Below, piece by piece: positions 24,199 through 32,627 of a DNA stretch of 64,000 bases (the stretch's first letter is position 1; each line of letters opens with the position of its first letter). Origin of the DNA: Actinomycetota bacterium (GTDB lineage Bacteria; Actinomycetota; Acidimicrobiia; Acidimicrobiales; Ilumatobacteraceae); the NCBI GenBank assembly GCA_016871355.1, contig VFZC01000006.1, positions 40,469 to 104,468 on the forward strand. The letters are read 5' to 3'. The notes under the pieces were generated by a model. That model was given only the letters and a program-made list of their open reading frames with translations. It was not told where the DNA came from and searched no databases. Made by a program: the position numbers and the translations under genes.

Positions 24199-24954
24199 TC
24201 AGAAGTCGACGCGCTTGAGGAAACCGCCGTCGACCGTGAGGTTGACGCCGTTGATGTGCTGGGCGCGATCGCTGGCGAGGAAGGCCACGGCGTTGGCCAC
24301 ATCGGACGGCTCGCCCATGTGTCCACCCGGGTGGGCCTTCTCGGTCGACTCGAAGAACGGAGTCATGTGCTGCTTGATCATGTCCCAGTCGCCACCCTGC
24401 ACGAAGATCGGGCCGGGGGACACGACGTTGCAACGCACGCCCTGAGCGCCGAGCACCTGAGCCTGACCGAGCGTCCAGTTGGTGACGGCCGACTTGAGCG
24501 CGCTGTAACTGCCCGAACCGGTTGCGAAGTGCTCGGTGGTCGCGGTGGTCCCGATGGAGATCACGCTGCCGCCGCCGTTGGCGAGGTGCGGTGTGGCGGC
24601 CTCGACACCGTGAACGAGAGCCATGAGGTCGATGTTGAAGTTGTTGATCCAGCCTTCGAGCTTGCGAGCTGGCTTGCCCGAGGTGTTGTGCACGTAGATG
24701 TCGATGCCGCCCAGCTGCTCGGCCGACGAGGCGACCCACGCGCGCAGCGTTTCGGCGTTGCCGGCGTCGACGGCCGAACCGACGACCTTGCCCTTCGACG
24801 AGAGCTCGGCCACGGCGGCCGACACTTCGTCGGCGTTACGCGCGCAGATGGCGACCGAAGCGCCCTCGGCGAGCAGGACTTCGACGATGGCGCGTCCGAG
24901 TCCCTTGGTCGAGCCGGTCACCAGAGCCTTCTTGCCCTTGAGTCCGAGATCCAT
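24199..24954 (-). CDS. SDR family oxidoreductase
   Basis: 251 aa. TGSTKGLG cofactor loop, CARN after strand 2 (NADP-favouring Arg), HNTSG replacing the usual NNAG, catalytic YSALK, and INGVNLTVDGG at the C-terminus. Start ATG with an aggggg Shine-Dalgarno. The 72-bp leader before it, following the acyl-CoA dehydrogenase gene, is CA-rich on the coding strand (aacacgacacaagacaac) and contains nothing else recognisable. First gene of the tight SDR/ThuA/E1/E1/AcoX/E2 run. Confidence 0.88.
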   Translation of the reverse strand: MDLGLKGKKALVTGSTKGLGRAIVEVLLAEGASVAICARNADEVSAAVAELSSKGKVVGSAVDAGNAETLRAWVASSAEQLGGIDIYVHNTSGKPARKLEGWINNFNIDLMALVHGVEAATPHLANGGGSVISIGTTATTEHFATGSGSYSALKSAVTNWTLGQAQVLGAQGVRCNVVSPGPIFVQGGDWDMIKQHMTPFFESTEKAHPGGHMGEPSDVANAVAFLASDRAQHINGVNLTVDGGFLKRVDF

Positions 24955-25026
24955 GATGTCCCCCTGTTGTCTTGTGTCGTGTTGTGATGTGTTACTGCGA
25001 AAGAAGAAGTGAAGCCCGGCCGCCGA

Positions 25027-26310
25027 TCAGCGACGGGTTTCCTTCCAGGCGACGTCCTTGTCGACGCGCACGTCGCCGGGAAGTCCGAGCACGCGTTCGC
25101 CGATGATGTTGCGCTGGGTCTCGTCGGAACCGCCGGCGATGCGATAGCCGGGCGCACCGAGAACTTGTTCGCCCCACGCATAGGTGCCCCACTCGCCGGT
25201 GTCGGCGATGAGAGCCGGTCCGAGAATCTTGGAGATCACATCGGAGATCTTGCGCATGCCTTTGGTCCAGACCAGCTTTCCGAGCGAGCCCTCGGGCCCG
25301 GGGGGTGAACCAGCGCGACGCATGTCGGCTGCGCGGCGGTTGACGAAACCCTCCACGCGGAAGTGCGTGTAGAGCTCGGCGAGTTCTTGGCGCATCACGG
25401 GATCGGCCGTGACGCCCATGGCGCGTGCGGTGGCGAGAACGAGGCGCCACGATCCACCGACGCGGGATCCGCCACCGCCACCGTCGCCGGAGTGATCGCG
25501 TTCGAATCCGAGAGTGGTGAGCGCGACCTTCCAGCCCTCACCTTCGGGTCCGAGGCGCATCGAGTCGGGGATGCGCACGTCGTTGAAGAACACTTCGTTG
25601 AACGACGATCCGCCGCTCATCTGCTTGATGGGTCGGATCTCGATACCGGGCAGGTCCATCGGGATGATGAACGCGGTCATGCCCTTGTGCTTCACGACGT
25701 CGGGATTGCTGCGCGCGATCAGTTCTCCCCATTCGGAGAACTGCGCACCCGAGCTCCAGACCTTTTGGCCGTTGATCACCCATTCGTCACCGTCGCGCTC
25801 GGCGCGACACGCGAGTGATGCGAGGTCGCTGCCGGCGCCCGGTTCGGAGAACAACTGGCAGCAGAGATCGCGGGTCGCGATGAAGCGGCCCACGAACTGC
25901 TTCTTCTGTTCGGGAGTGCCGTAGATGTTGATGGTGGGTGCGATGAGACCCACGGTCACGCTGTGCGTCTCATGACCAGTCGGCGTCTGAAACTGGGCCT
26001 CGAGTTTCGAGAATGCTCGCGAGTACTCGCGCGGGTATCCGAGGCCGCCGTGCTCGACTGGTGACGTGATGGCGTGATAGCCGCGCTCGGCCTTCTTCTG
26101 AGTCCAGGCCTTGGCGCGTTCGAGCAACGCCTTCTCTTCTTCGAACGACAACGAGTGGAACACCGACACGGAGAATTCGCCTTCACCCCAGACGACGTCT
26201 TTTTCGTCGGTGCCCGAGGTGCGGTATTCGGCGTTGGCTTCGAGCCAGGCCTTGGCCTCGCGGGTGAAGTCGTCGAGGGACGGAAGGTTGGGGACAGTCG
26301 AGTCAGCCAC
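25027..26310 (-). CDS. Acyl-CoA dehydrogenase
   Basis: 427 aa from GTG 26310 (434 aa if the in-frame ATG at 26331 is used; neither has a Shine-Dalgarno). FAD- and acyl-CoA-binding segments CQLFSEPGAGSDLASL, WVINGQKVWSSGA and the C-terminal IAGGSDETQRNIIGERVLGLP identify a FadE-type dehydrogenase introducing a 2,3-double bond into acyl-CoA; the RNIIGERVLGLP ending is common in actinobacterial steroid/bile-acid-type FadEs. Residues GDGGGGGSRVGG form an unusual Gly-rich insertion in the helical part. It is divergent from a TetR gene, which may regulate it. Confidence 0.9.
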   Translation of the reverse strand: MADSTVPNLPSLDDFTREAKAWLEANAEYRTSGTDEKDVVWGEGEFSVSVFHSLSFEEEKALLERAKAWTQKKAERGYHAITSPVEHGGLGYPREYSRAFSKLEAQFQTPTGHETHSVTVGLIAPTINIYGTPEQKKQFVGRFIATRDLCCQLFSEPGAGSDLASLACRAERDGDEWVINGQKVWSSGAQFSEWGELIARSNPDVVKHKGMTAFIIPMDLPGIEIRPIKQMSGGSSFNEVFFNDVRIPDSMRLGPEGEGWKVALTTLGFERDHSGDGGGGGSRVGGSWRLVLATARAMGVTADPVMRQELAELYTHFRVEGFVNRRAADMRRAGSPPGPEGSLGKLVWTKGMRKISDVISKILGPALIADTGEWGTYAWGEQVLGAPGYRIAGGSDETQRNIIGERVLGLPGDVRVDKDVAWKETRR

Positions 26311-26322
26311 GTGACCACGGTA

Positions 26323-26340
26323 ATTGACCATCCGATCAAT
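26323..26340. promoter_or_regulatory. Possible operator between the acyl-CoA dehydrogenase and TetR genes
   Basis: attga (26323-26327) and tcaat (26336-26340) form a spaced inverted repeat in the 94-bp divergent region. The arms are only 5 bp, so this is tentative. Confidence 0.3.
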
Positions 26341-26391
26341 ACGGCAACCGTGGCCGAACCTCTCGACCCGCTGGCCAGACGTCGTCGCGGC

Positions 26392-26397
26392 CATACT
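26392..26397 (+). promoter_or_regulatory. -10 element, leaderless promoter of the TetR gene at 26405
   Basis: CATACT ends 8 nt before the GTG at 26405. It supports that GTG over an ATG 81 nt upstream. Confidence 0.4.
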
Positions 26398-26404
26398 CGA
26401 ACCC

Positions 26405-27043
26405 GTGAGCAGGGGGAAGAAATCGACGTCGCGTCTGGGCCGCCCACCGGCCACCGACTCGGCCGACACCCGGCGAACGATTCTCGATGTCGCCCGGGCC
26501 GCCTTCGCCGACCGCGGGTTCGAGGTCACCACCAACCGTGAGATCGCCACCGAGGCCGGCATCACCCCGGCCGCGCTCTACCACTACTTCCCGTCGAAAC
26601 TCGACCTCTTCGTGGCCGTGCATCACGACACCCAGGAGCGAGTGCTGGCCCGGTTCATCCAGGCGATCGAGGACGTCTCCGGATTCGTTCCGCGTCTCGA
26701 GGCGATCCTCGACGAGTCGCACCGGATGAACAACGAAGATCCTTCGCTGGCCCGATTCCTGGGTGCGGTGCGGGTCGACGTGGCGCGGCATCCCGAATTC
26801 GAGATGGCCCTGCAGGTCGACCAGGCGGCCATGGACACGTTCTTCCGTTCGATCGTCGACCAGGGCGTGGAGACGGGCGATGTCGACCGGAGCCGCCGGG
26901 CCCTGGTGCTGTCGTTCGTCGCGACCACTCTCACCGGGCTCACCACGGGGCAGTCGGCCAGTGATCGCCAGCACGCGCTGGCCGTGGAGGCCATCAAGGC
27001 CGCGGTCCGGGGCGACCTGGTGGCTCGTCTGCCCCACGCCTGA
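26405..27043 (+). CDS. TetR-family transcriptional regulator
   Basis: 212 aa from GTG 26405. After a basic start (SRGKKSTSRLGRPP), the helix-turn-helix covers RRTILDVARAAFADRGFEVTTNREIATEAGITPAALYHYFPSKLDLF. The ligand domain is divergent. It is back-to-back with an acyl-CoA dehydrogenase and 77 bp before an SDR pair, so it is a good candidate for the local fatty-acyl or steroid-type regulator (inference). A longer frame upstream would overlap the acyl-CoA dehydrogenase promoter region. Confidence 0.9.
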   Translation: MSRGKKSTSRLGRPPATDSADTRRTILDVARAAFADRGFEVTTNREIATEAGITPAALYHYFPSKLDLFVAVHHDTQERVLARFIQAIEDVSGFVPRLEAILDESHRMNNEDPSLARFLGAVRVDVARHPEFEMALQVDQAAMDTFFRSIVDQGVETGDVDRSRRALVLSFVATTLTGLTTGQSASDRQHALAVEAIKAAVRGDLVARLPHA

Positions 27044-27074
27044 CTCGCCCTGGTCAAGTTCGACGACGAGCGTC

Positions 27075-27080
27075 TACTGT
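27075..27080 (+). promoter_or_regulatory. Probable -10 element of the tandem SDR operon
   Basis: TACTGT, 40 nt before the ATG at 27121. The same hexamer precedes the genes at 41122 and 44643. Confidence 0.35.
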
Positions 27081-27120
27081 TCGGCACGCGTCCGTGGGGA
27101 CGGGCGGCTTGGGGGTGAAG

Positions 27121-27900
27121 ATGGGTGCGTTGGACGGACGGGTGGCCTGCGTGACGGGCGGGACCCGCGGAATCGGGTTGGCGATCGCCACCGCCTTCCT
27201 CGACGAGGGGGCCAAGGTCGTCATCAACGGCCGCGACGCCGCCAAGGCTCAGCGCACGCTGGCCGAACTCGGTCGTGGCGATCAGGTCCACTTCATCGCG
27301 GGTGACGTGAAGAAGAAAGACGATTGCGAGGCGATCGTCGACGGGACCGTGGCCCACTTCGGGCGTATCGACATCCTGGTCGCCAATGCCGGTGGTGCGG
27401 CCGACTTCGCACCCATCGCGCAGTTGCCCGACGAGCCGATGCAGGACGCATTGCTCTGGAACTTCTGGCACTCGTTCTGGGTCATGCGTCGCGCGTTCAA
27501 CTACATGATCCCGCAGCAGTGGGGCCGCATCATCAACATCTCGTCGGTCGAGGGCAAGGTCGGCAAGCCCGGCATGTCCACCTACGTCGCGGCCAAGCAC
27601 GCCGTGAACGGCCTCACCAAGTCGGCCGCCAAGGAAGTCGGAACTCTCGGCATCACGGTCAACGCGTTGTGTCCCGGTGTGATCGAGACCGACATCGTGA
27701 AAGAAGGTGGCGCGGGAGCCGCTGCGGCCATGGGACTCACCTACGACCAATTGCTCGCGCAGTTCGCCGCCGACTCGGCGATCAAACGCATCAACGAAGT
27801 CGAAGACGTCGCCAACGTGGCCGTGCTACTGGCGTCCGACATCGGAGCCGGTATCACCGGTTCGCTCATTTCCATCGACGGCGGAACCGCTCCGTACTGA
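27121..27900 (+). CDS. SDR family oxidoreductase (first of a tandem pair)
   Basis: 259 aa. TGGTRGIG, then VINGRDAAKAQRTL, NAGG, ISSVEGKVGKPGMSTYVAAK with catalytic Ser, Tyr and Lys, and ITGSLISIDGG. The ATG after gggggtgaag is used; the frame starts 27 nt earlier at GTG. It shares long matching blocks with the next gene (VVINGRD, HAVNGLxKSA, EVGTLGITVNA, GxIETDIV), showing a tandem duplication. Probably a 3-hydroxyacyl-CoA-type or alcohol dehydrogenase in the pathway that includes the following P450. Confidence 0.9.
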   Translation: MGALDGRVACVTGGTRGIGLAIATAFLDEGAKVVINGRDAAKAQRTLAELGRGDQVHFIAGDVKKKDDCEAIVDGTVAHFGRIDILVANAGGAADFAPIAQLPDEPMQDALLWNFWHSFWVMRRAFNYMIPQQWGRIINISSVEGKVGKPGMSTYVAAKHAVNGLTKSAAKEVGTLGITVNALCPGVIETDIVKEGGAGAAAAMGLTYDQLLAQFAADSAIKRINEVEDVANVAVLLASDIGAGITGSLISIDGGTAPY

Positions 27901-27917
27901 TCGTGAAGGGAACCGAC

Positions 27918-28712
27918 ATGTCAACGAGCACAGGAAAACTCGCCGGGAAAGTCGCCTGCATCACCGGTGGAACCCGCAGCATCGGCCGCGCGATGGCCGA
28001 GGCCTTCCTCGCCGAAGGTGCGCGCGTGGTCATCAACGGACGCGACGAAGCCAAGGGTCGTCGGGCCCTGGCCGAATTGAACGCGGGCGACCGCGCCGAC
28101 TTCTACGGCGGTGACGCCGCCAAGCAGTCGACGGTCGAGGGGTTGATCGACTTCACGATCGCGCGGTTCGGCCAACTCGACGTCTGCTGTCTGAATTCGG
28201 GTGGCGTCCAGGCCACCGCGCCGGTGTTCCAGATGAGCGACGAAGAGTGGAATCTCGAAGTCGACTGGAATCTCAATCACGTCTTCTGGGGCATGCGCAA
28301 GTCGCTGCAGTACATGATTCCGCGTCAGAGCGGACGCATCATCGTCACGTCATCGGTCGAAGGCAAACTCGGCAAGCCGGGCCTGCCCGGTTACGTGGCC
28401 ACCAAGCACGCGGTGAACGGTCTCGTGAAGTCGGCTGCACACGAAGTGGGCACGCTCGGCATCACCGTCAACGCGATCCTACCCGGCATCATCGAGACCG
28501 ACATCGTGCGCGAAACCGGTCCGGCGTCGGCGGTGGCCATGGGTGTCGGTTCGTACGAGGCGCTCATCGAGATGTTCTGCTCCGAGTCATCGATCAAGCG
28601 TCCGAATCGGGTCGAAGAAGTGGCGGCGGTAGCCGTACTCCTCGCGTCCGATGCGGCTCGCAACATGACCGGCTGTTTGTTCCCGGTCGACGGCGGAACT
28701 CTTCCGTACTGA
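27918..28712 (+). CDS. SDR family oxidoreductase (second of a tandem pair)
   Basis: 264 aa, 17 bp after its paralogue. TGGTRSIG replaces the usual third glycine with Ser; LNSGG replaces NNAG; catalytic VTSSVEGKLGKPGLPGYVATK is intact, ending MTGCLFPVDGG. The frame stays open far upstream within the first SDR, but the ATG with a gaaggg Shine-Dalgarno is the start. The pair probably diverged in substrate choice. The P450 gene begins 3 bp after its stop, so the three are one transcription unit. Confidence 0.9.
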   Translation: MSTSTGKLAGKVACITGGTRSIGRAMAEAFLAEGARVVINGRDEAKGRRALAELNAGDRADFYGGDAAKQSTVEGLIDFTIARFGQLDVCCLNSGGVQATAPVFQMSDEEWNLEVDWNLNHVFWGMRKSLQYMIPRQSGRIIVTSSVEGKLGKPGLPGYVATKHAVNGLVKSAAHEVGTLGITVNAILPGIIETDIVRETGPASAVAMGVGSYEALIEMFCSESSIKRPNRVEEVAAVAVLLASDAARNMTGCLFPVDGGTLPY

Positions 28713-28715
28713 CCC

Positions 28716-29902
28716 GTGACGTACTCGCACCTCGCCCGCGCGAACGACCTCGAGCCGGCGAGCGGCCACCATCACCTGTTGGCCGAGTGTCCGTATCACC
28801 GTGAAGAGTCGTTCGAACCGCCGTTCTACGTGGTGTCGCGGCATGCCGACGTGCTGGCGATGCTGCTCGAACCCGAGCAGTGGCGCAACGGCGACGGCCC
28901 CGGTGTGTTCACACAACGCGGGGGAGTGCTCGGCTCGCCGACGATCCCGATCATCGACGCCAGCGCAAGGTGTTACAGGACGGATTTCGTCCGGCTGCCA
29001 TCGCCGCGCTCACTCCGCGAGTCGACCGGATCGGTCACGAGTTGTGGGTGCAGTCGTTCTCGCGCGACGGTGAAGGCGACTTCGTTCGCCTGTTCGCGTT
29101 TCCGTTCCCGGCCATCGTGATCGCCGAGATGCTCGGTGTGCATCCGGACGATCGCGAGCACTTCGGCGAATGGTCCGATGACATCGTCAACGGTCTGGGT
29201 GGCGGTGACCTGTCGCTCGTCCAACGAGCGATGGACGGCATTCACGGCATCGTCGGCGGATTGGTGGCCGAGCGTCGGGCCGCGATCGAGAACGGTGACG
29301 AACCACCCGACGACCTCACCACGGTGTTGACGCGCGCGCATCTCGCGGGTGACGTGTCGTACGGCGAAGTGCAGCAACTGTGCCAGCAAATCCTGGTGGC
29401 CGGCCACGAGACCACGGCCAGTCTGATCGGCCTCATGTTGTATCGACTGGCCACGCAACCCGAGTTGGCGGCTCGTTTGCGCGCCGAGCCCGATCTCGTT
29501 CCGCAGGCGGTGGAGGAGTTCTTGCGCTTCGACTCGCCGGTGCAAGGACTCTTCCGCTCGAACACCGATGCGTGTCCGCTCGGCGATCACCAACTCGACC
29601 CGGGCACCAAGGTGCAGTTGCTCTTCGCGGCCGCCAACCGCGATCCGCGGGTGTGGGACGACCCCGACACCATCCAGCTCGATCGATTCGCCGAGAGTCG
29701 ACGATCGCATCTGGCCTTCGGCTGGGGCGTGCATCACTGCATCGGTAATGCATTGGCTCGTCACGAGGCCCAGTTCGCCTTGCGTCGCATGCTCGACACG
29801 TTCACCACCATCGAGATCGTCGGACCGGTGCACGTGAACGAGCCGTTCATCCTGCGCGGCCTCACGACCCTGCCCATTCGCTGGACCGTGCGACGTGACT
29901 AG
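28716..29902 (+). pseudogene. Cytochrome P450 with a single frameshift
   Basis: GTG start. Residues 1-74 (to TQRGGVLGS) read in one frame, then the P450 continues in another: ADDPDHRRQRKVLQDGF, I-helix AGHETTAS, ExxR (EEFLR), and the heme loop FGWGVHHCIG with the Cys ligand. One missing base at about 28937/28938 explains it: 'tcg ccg acg' should be 'tcg gcc gac'. With that base restored the protein is 395 aa, normal for a soluble bacterial CYP. So this is either a recent mutation or a sequencing/assembly error; all other signature residues are intact. It follows the SDR pair by 3 bp, and its TAG stop overlaps the next gene's -10 hexamer. Confidence 0.85.
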
Positions 29903-29905
29903 GGT
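29900..29905 (+). promoter_or_regulatory. -10 element, leaderless promoter of the SDR at 29912
   Basis: TAGGGT ends 7 nt before the ATG at 29912. Its first three bases are the TAG stop codon of the P450 gene. Confidence 0.5.
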
Positions 29906-29911
29906 CGGCGC

Positions 29912-30661
29912 ATGAGCCGTGTGATCGTGGTGACCGGAGCAGCGTCCGGTATCGGCCGGGCGACCGTCGAACTGTTGGTCGCGCGGGGCGATTCGGTCGT
30001 GGCCCTCGATCGTTCGAACGACGTCGACGCACTGGCCAGCGGCCAGGTGCGCTCTCTGGTCGGTGATGTCACCGATGACGACGTGAATCGCGAAGCGGTG
30101 GCCGTCGCCGAGCGCGAATTCGGTGGGCTCGACGCCGTCGTTCTGAATGCGGGCGTTCCGGCCAGTGGCGACATCGTCGAGTTGCCGATCGAAGTGTTCG
30201 ATCGCACCTGGGAAGTGAACGTTCGTGCGGTGCTCCTCGGTATTCGCGCCGCCACACCCGCGTTGCGCCGTCGTGGTGGTGGACGCATCGTCGTCACCGC
30301 ATCCACGTCGGGTATCGGTGCCGATCCCAACATGTGGCCCTACAACTCGGCCAAGGCTGCGGCCATCAACCTGGCGCGCGGCGCCGCACTCGATCTGGCC
30401 GCCGACGCGATCACCGTGAACGTGGTGTGTCCGGGACCCACTGAAACCGGAATGACGGCCGGCCTGGCCAACGTGAAGCCGGTGTACGAAGGTTTGCGGC
30501 GGGCGGTGCCGTTGCAGCGCTGGGGTCGCCCCGAGGAAGTGGCGGCCGTGATCGGCTTCCTCGCGTCGGCCGAGGCGAGTTTCGTGACCGGTGCGGTGGT
30601 GCCGGTGGACGGCGGGATCACCGCCAATACCGGGCAGTTCATGCCCCGCGAGAAGAACTGA
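29912..30661 (+). CDS. SDR family oxidoreductase
   Basis: 249 aa. TGAASGIGRA, ALDRSND after strand 2 (NAD-favouring Asp), LNAGVP, VTASTSG with YNSAK, and FVTGAVVPVDGG. Classical SDR acting on an unknown alcohol. It starts a run of three plus-strand genes (SDR, flavin-like protein, nitroreductase) spaced by 34 and 11 bp, the latter two with aggagag Shine-Dalgarno sites. The 8-mer cgagaaga occurs three times around its stop (30649, 30664, 30672). Confidence 0.9.
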   Translation: MSRVIVVTGAASGIGRATVELLVARGDSVVALDRSNDVDALASGQVRSLVGDVTDDDVNREAVAVAEREFGGLDAVVLNAGVPASGDIVELPIEVFDRTWEVNVRAVLLGIRAATPALRRRGGGRIVVTASTSGIGADPNMWPYNSAKAAAINLARGAALDLAADAITVNVVCPGPTETGMTAGLANVKPVYEGLRRAVPLQRWGRPEEVAAVIGFLASAEASFVTGAVVPVDGGITANTGQFMPREKN

Positions 30662-30695
30662 TTCGAGAAGACGAGAAGAGAAATCAGGAGAGACC

Positions 30696-31220
30696 ATGGC
30701 CGAGCATCCCGAGAACTACGAAGACGTCACGGTCTACGGACTCGACGACGACGTCGAAGAGCAACTGCTCCTCACGCACAACGAGTGCACGTTCATCTGG
30801 TCGAACAAAGAGGGTTGGCCCGTCGGCGTGATCATGTCGTACGTCTGGCGCAAGGGCTGTTTCTGGCTCACGGCGTCGTCGCAACGGGCCCGTATCTCGG
30901 CGGTGCGCCGCGACCCGCGGGTATGCATCGTCGTCACGTCCACCGGAACGTCGATGCCGCGCAACATGACGGTCACGTGGAAGGGAACCTGTGAGGTCCT
31001 CGATGATCAGGCCACCAAGGACTGGTTCTACCCCGAACTGGCCGAAGCGATCATGGGCGGCAAGGGAGCCCGGGCCCAGGCGTTCGAAGAGTTCCTCGAT
31101 TCGCCACGTCGAATCATCTTGAAGGTCACTCCGACCCAGCGAATCGGTTACGACGGGACCAAGATGGGCAAAGCCACCACCGAGTGGATGAAATCGCGCG
31201 CCGCCAAGCCGGCCGACTGA
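30696..31220 (+). CDS. Pyridoxamine 5'-phosphate oxidase-like FMN/F420-binding protein
   Basis: 174 aa. The split-barrel pattern (NECTFIWSNKEGWPVGVIMSY, FWLTASSQRARISAVRRDPRVCIVV, MTVTWKGTCEVLDD) is that of PPOX/FDOR proteins, which bind FMN or F420 and reduce or oxidise small molecules. The SSQRARISAVRRDPRV segment corresponds to the phosphate-binding strand-turn. The ATG has a strong caggagag Shine-Dalgarno; a longer frame upstream lies inside the SDR gene. Cofactor choice cannot be told from sequence alone. It is coupled with a nitroreductase, suggesting a flavin-linked step. Confidence 0.83.
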   Translation: MAEHPENYEDVTVYGLDDDVEEQLLLTHNECTFIWSNKEGWPVGVIMSYVWRKGCFWLTASSQRARISAVRRDPRVCIVVTSTGTSMPRNMTVTWKGTCEVLDDQATKDWFYPELAEAIMGGKGARAQAFEEFLDSPRRIILKVTPTQRIGYDGTKMGKATTEWMKSRAAKPAD

Positions 31221-31231
31221 CAGGAGAGATC

Positions 31232-31864
31232 ATGAAGCTGGGACTGACCGCCGACGAGGTATTGACCACGACCCGATCGGTTCGCAAGCGCCTCGATCTC
31301 ACCAAGCCGGTTCCGCACGACGTTCTGCACGAGTGCATCGAGATCGCGCACCAGGCACCCACCGGTTCGAACATGCAAGGGTGGCGTTGGCTGTTCGTCG
31401 ACGACCCGGCCAAGAAGAAGGCGCTGGCCGACATGTATCGCAGCAACTTCTATCCGTACATCAACGATCCCAATCGTCCGAAGCGCGACGATCAGGGTGA
31501 GCGCATCCTCGATTCGGCCACGTACCTCGCCGACGTTCTCGACCAGGTCCCGGTGCTGTTGATTCCGCTCATCGCCGGCCGTCTCGACACCGGCACCCCG
31601 GCGTTCCAGCAGGCATCGGCGTGGGGCTCGCTGCTTCCCGCGGTTTGGAGCTTCATGCTCGCGTTGCGTGAGCGCGGCCTCGGATCGGCCTGGACCACAC
31701 TGCACTTGCCGCACGAGAAGGAAGCCGCCGAACTACTCGGAGTTCCCTTCGATCAATACACGCAGGCCGGCTTGTTCCCGATCGCGTACACCATTGGCAC
31801 CGACTTCAAGTTGGCCAAGCGTGTGCCGGCCGAGAAGTTCATTCGCTGGAATTCCTGGTCCTGA
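31232..31864 (+). CDS. Nitroreductase-family oxidoreductase
   Basis: 210 aa. TTRSVRKRLDLTKPVPHDVLHECIEIAHQAPTGSNMQGWRWLFV is the FMN-binding N-terminus of nitroreductases (R-S-V-R, and the 'APTGSNxQ' loop), with ASAWGSLLPAVWSFMLALRERGLGSAWTT as the second flavin-contact segment. The enzymes reduce nitro groups, quinones or enones with NAD(P)H. Start ATG after an aggagag site. The last 26 bp overlap the convergent ThuA-like gene. Confidence 0.88.
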   Translation: MKLGLTADEVLTTTRSVRKRLDLTKPVPHDVLHECIEIAHQAPTGSNMQGWRWLFVDDPAKKKALADMYRSNFYPYINDPNRPKRDDQGERILDSATYLADVLDQVPVLLIPLIAGRLDTGTPAFQQASAWGSLLPAVWSFMLALRERGLGSAWTTLHLPHEKEAAELLGVPFDQYTQAGLFPIAYTIGTDFKLAKRVPAEKFIRWNSWS

Positions 31865-32627
31865 CCCACTCGCGAGCGGTATCGCTCGCGACCCAGTCGA
31901 TCGAGTTGCGCAGGACCCGACGGAAGTTCGCGTCGGCGTAGGTGACGGGGCCGTCGCCGAACTGCAGATACACGACTGGTGAGTTCCCGGCCGTCTTGGC
32001 CCACGCCACCAGAGCGCTACCGGCCGGGTGACTCCAGCCGTCGTTGCTGTTCCGACGTCCGCGAATGGCCAGATCGGCTGAATAGAAGTGCGACGAATCG
32101 TGCACCGGGAAGTCGGTGCGCATCAACGGCACGATCGAATCCTCGAAAACCGGGAAGCAGTAGAGCTCGTCGGTGATCGTGAACGACGGTCCGATGCCGG
32201 CGCACACCGGATGGGTGGCGTCGAGAATCGACACCTCGTGGGTCACGTCGAAGACGTAGCCCGAATCGGGATACGACTGCCCGTGAAGTGAACCGGGTTG
32301 GTAGTGGAACCGACCGCCGACGATCTCGGCGTACCGTTCCCAGGCCGGCCAACCCGCCACCGCGTGATGCATGAACACCAGACCCGTGCCGTCGCTCAGC
32401 AATCGTTCGATCACCGCGCGTGTCTCGGCACTGGGTTCGGGGAAATCGACGGGTGGGTTGCCGCCGGTGAACCGCAGGCCCGGCATGTCGTAGAACACCA
32501 CCACGTCGTGGCCGACGGCTGGTGACGTGGCTCGGGACCACTCGTCGAGTTCGAGCGCGTCGAAGATCGCGAAGAACGGCTCGGCCTCGAAGGGGTGACC
32601 GCCGGTGACGACGAGAACCGATGTCAC
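31839..32627 (-). CDS. ThuA-like domain protein
   Basis: 262 aa. TSVLVVTGGHPFEAEPFFAIFDAL, VVFYDMPG, GTGLVFMHHAVAGWPAWERYAEIVGGRFHYQPG and YLQFGDGPVTYADANFRRVLRNSIDWVAS fit the ThuA/glutamine-amidotransferase-like fold. The GTG at 32627 overlaps the previous stop (GTGA), and translation coupling makes it the preferred start over an ATG 21 nt upstream. Last gene of the minus-strand unit starting with the Rieske oxygenase at 35713. Function unknown; only limited similarity to the ThuA-like protein at 23433-24191. Confidence 0.8.
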   Translation of the reverse strand: MTSVLVVTGGHPFEAEPFFAIFDALELDEWSRATSPAVGHDVVVFYDMPGLRFTGGNPPVDFPEPSAETRAVIERLLSDGTGLVFMHHAVAGWPAWERYAEIVGGRFHYQPGSLHGQSYPDSGYVFDVTHEVSILDATHPVCAGIGPSFTITDELYCFPVFEDSIVPLMRTDFPVHDSSHFYSADLAIRGRRNSNDGWSHPAGSALVAWAKTAGNSPVVYLQFGDGPVTYADANFRRVLRNSIDWVASDTAREWVRTRNSSE

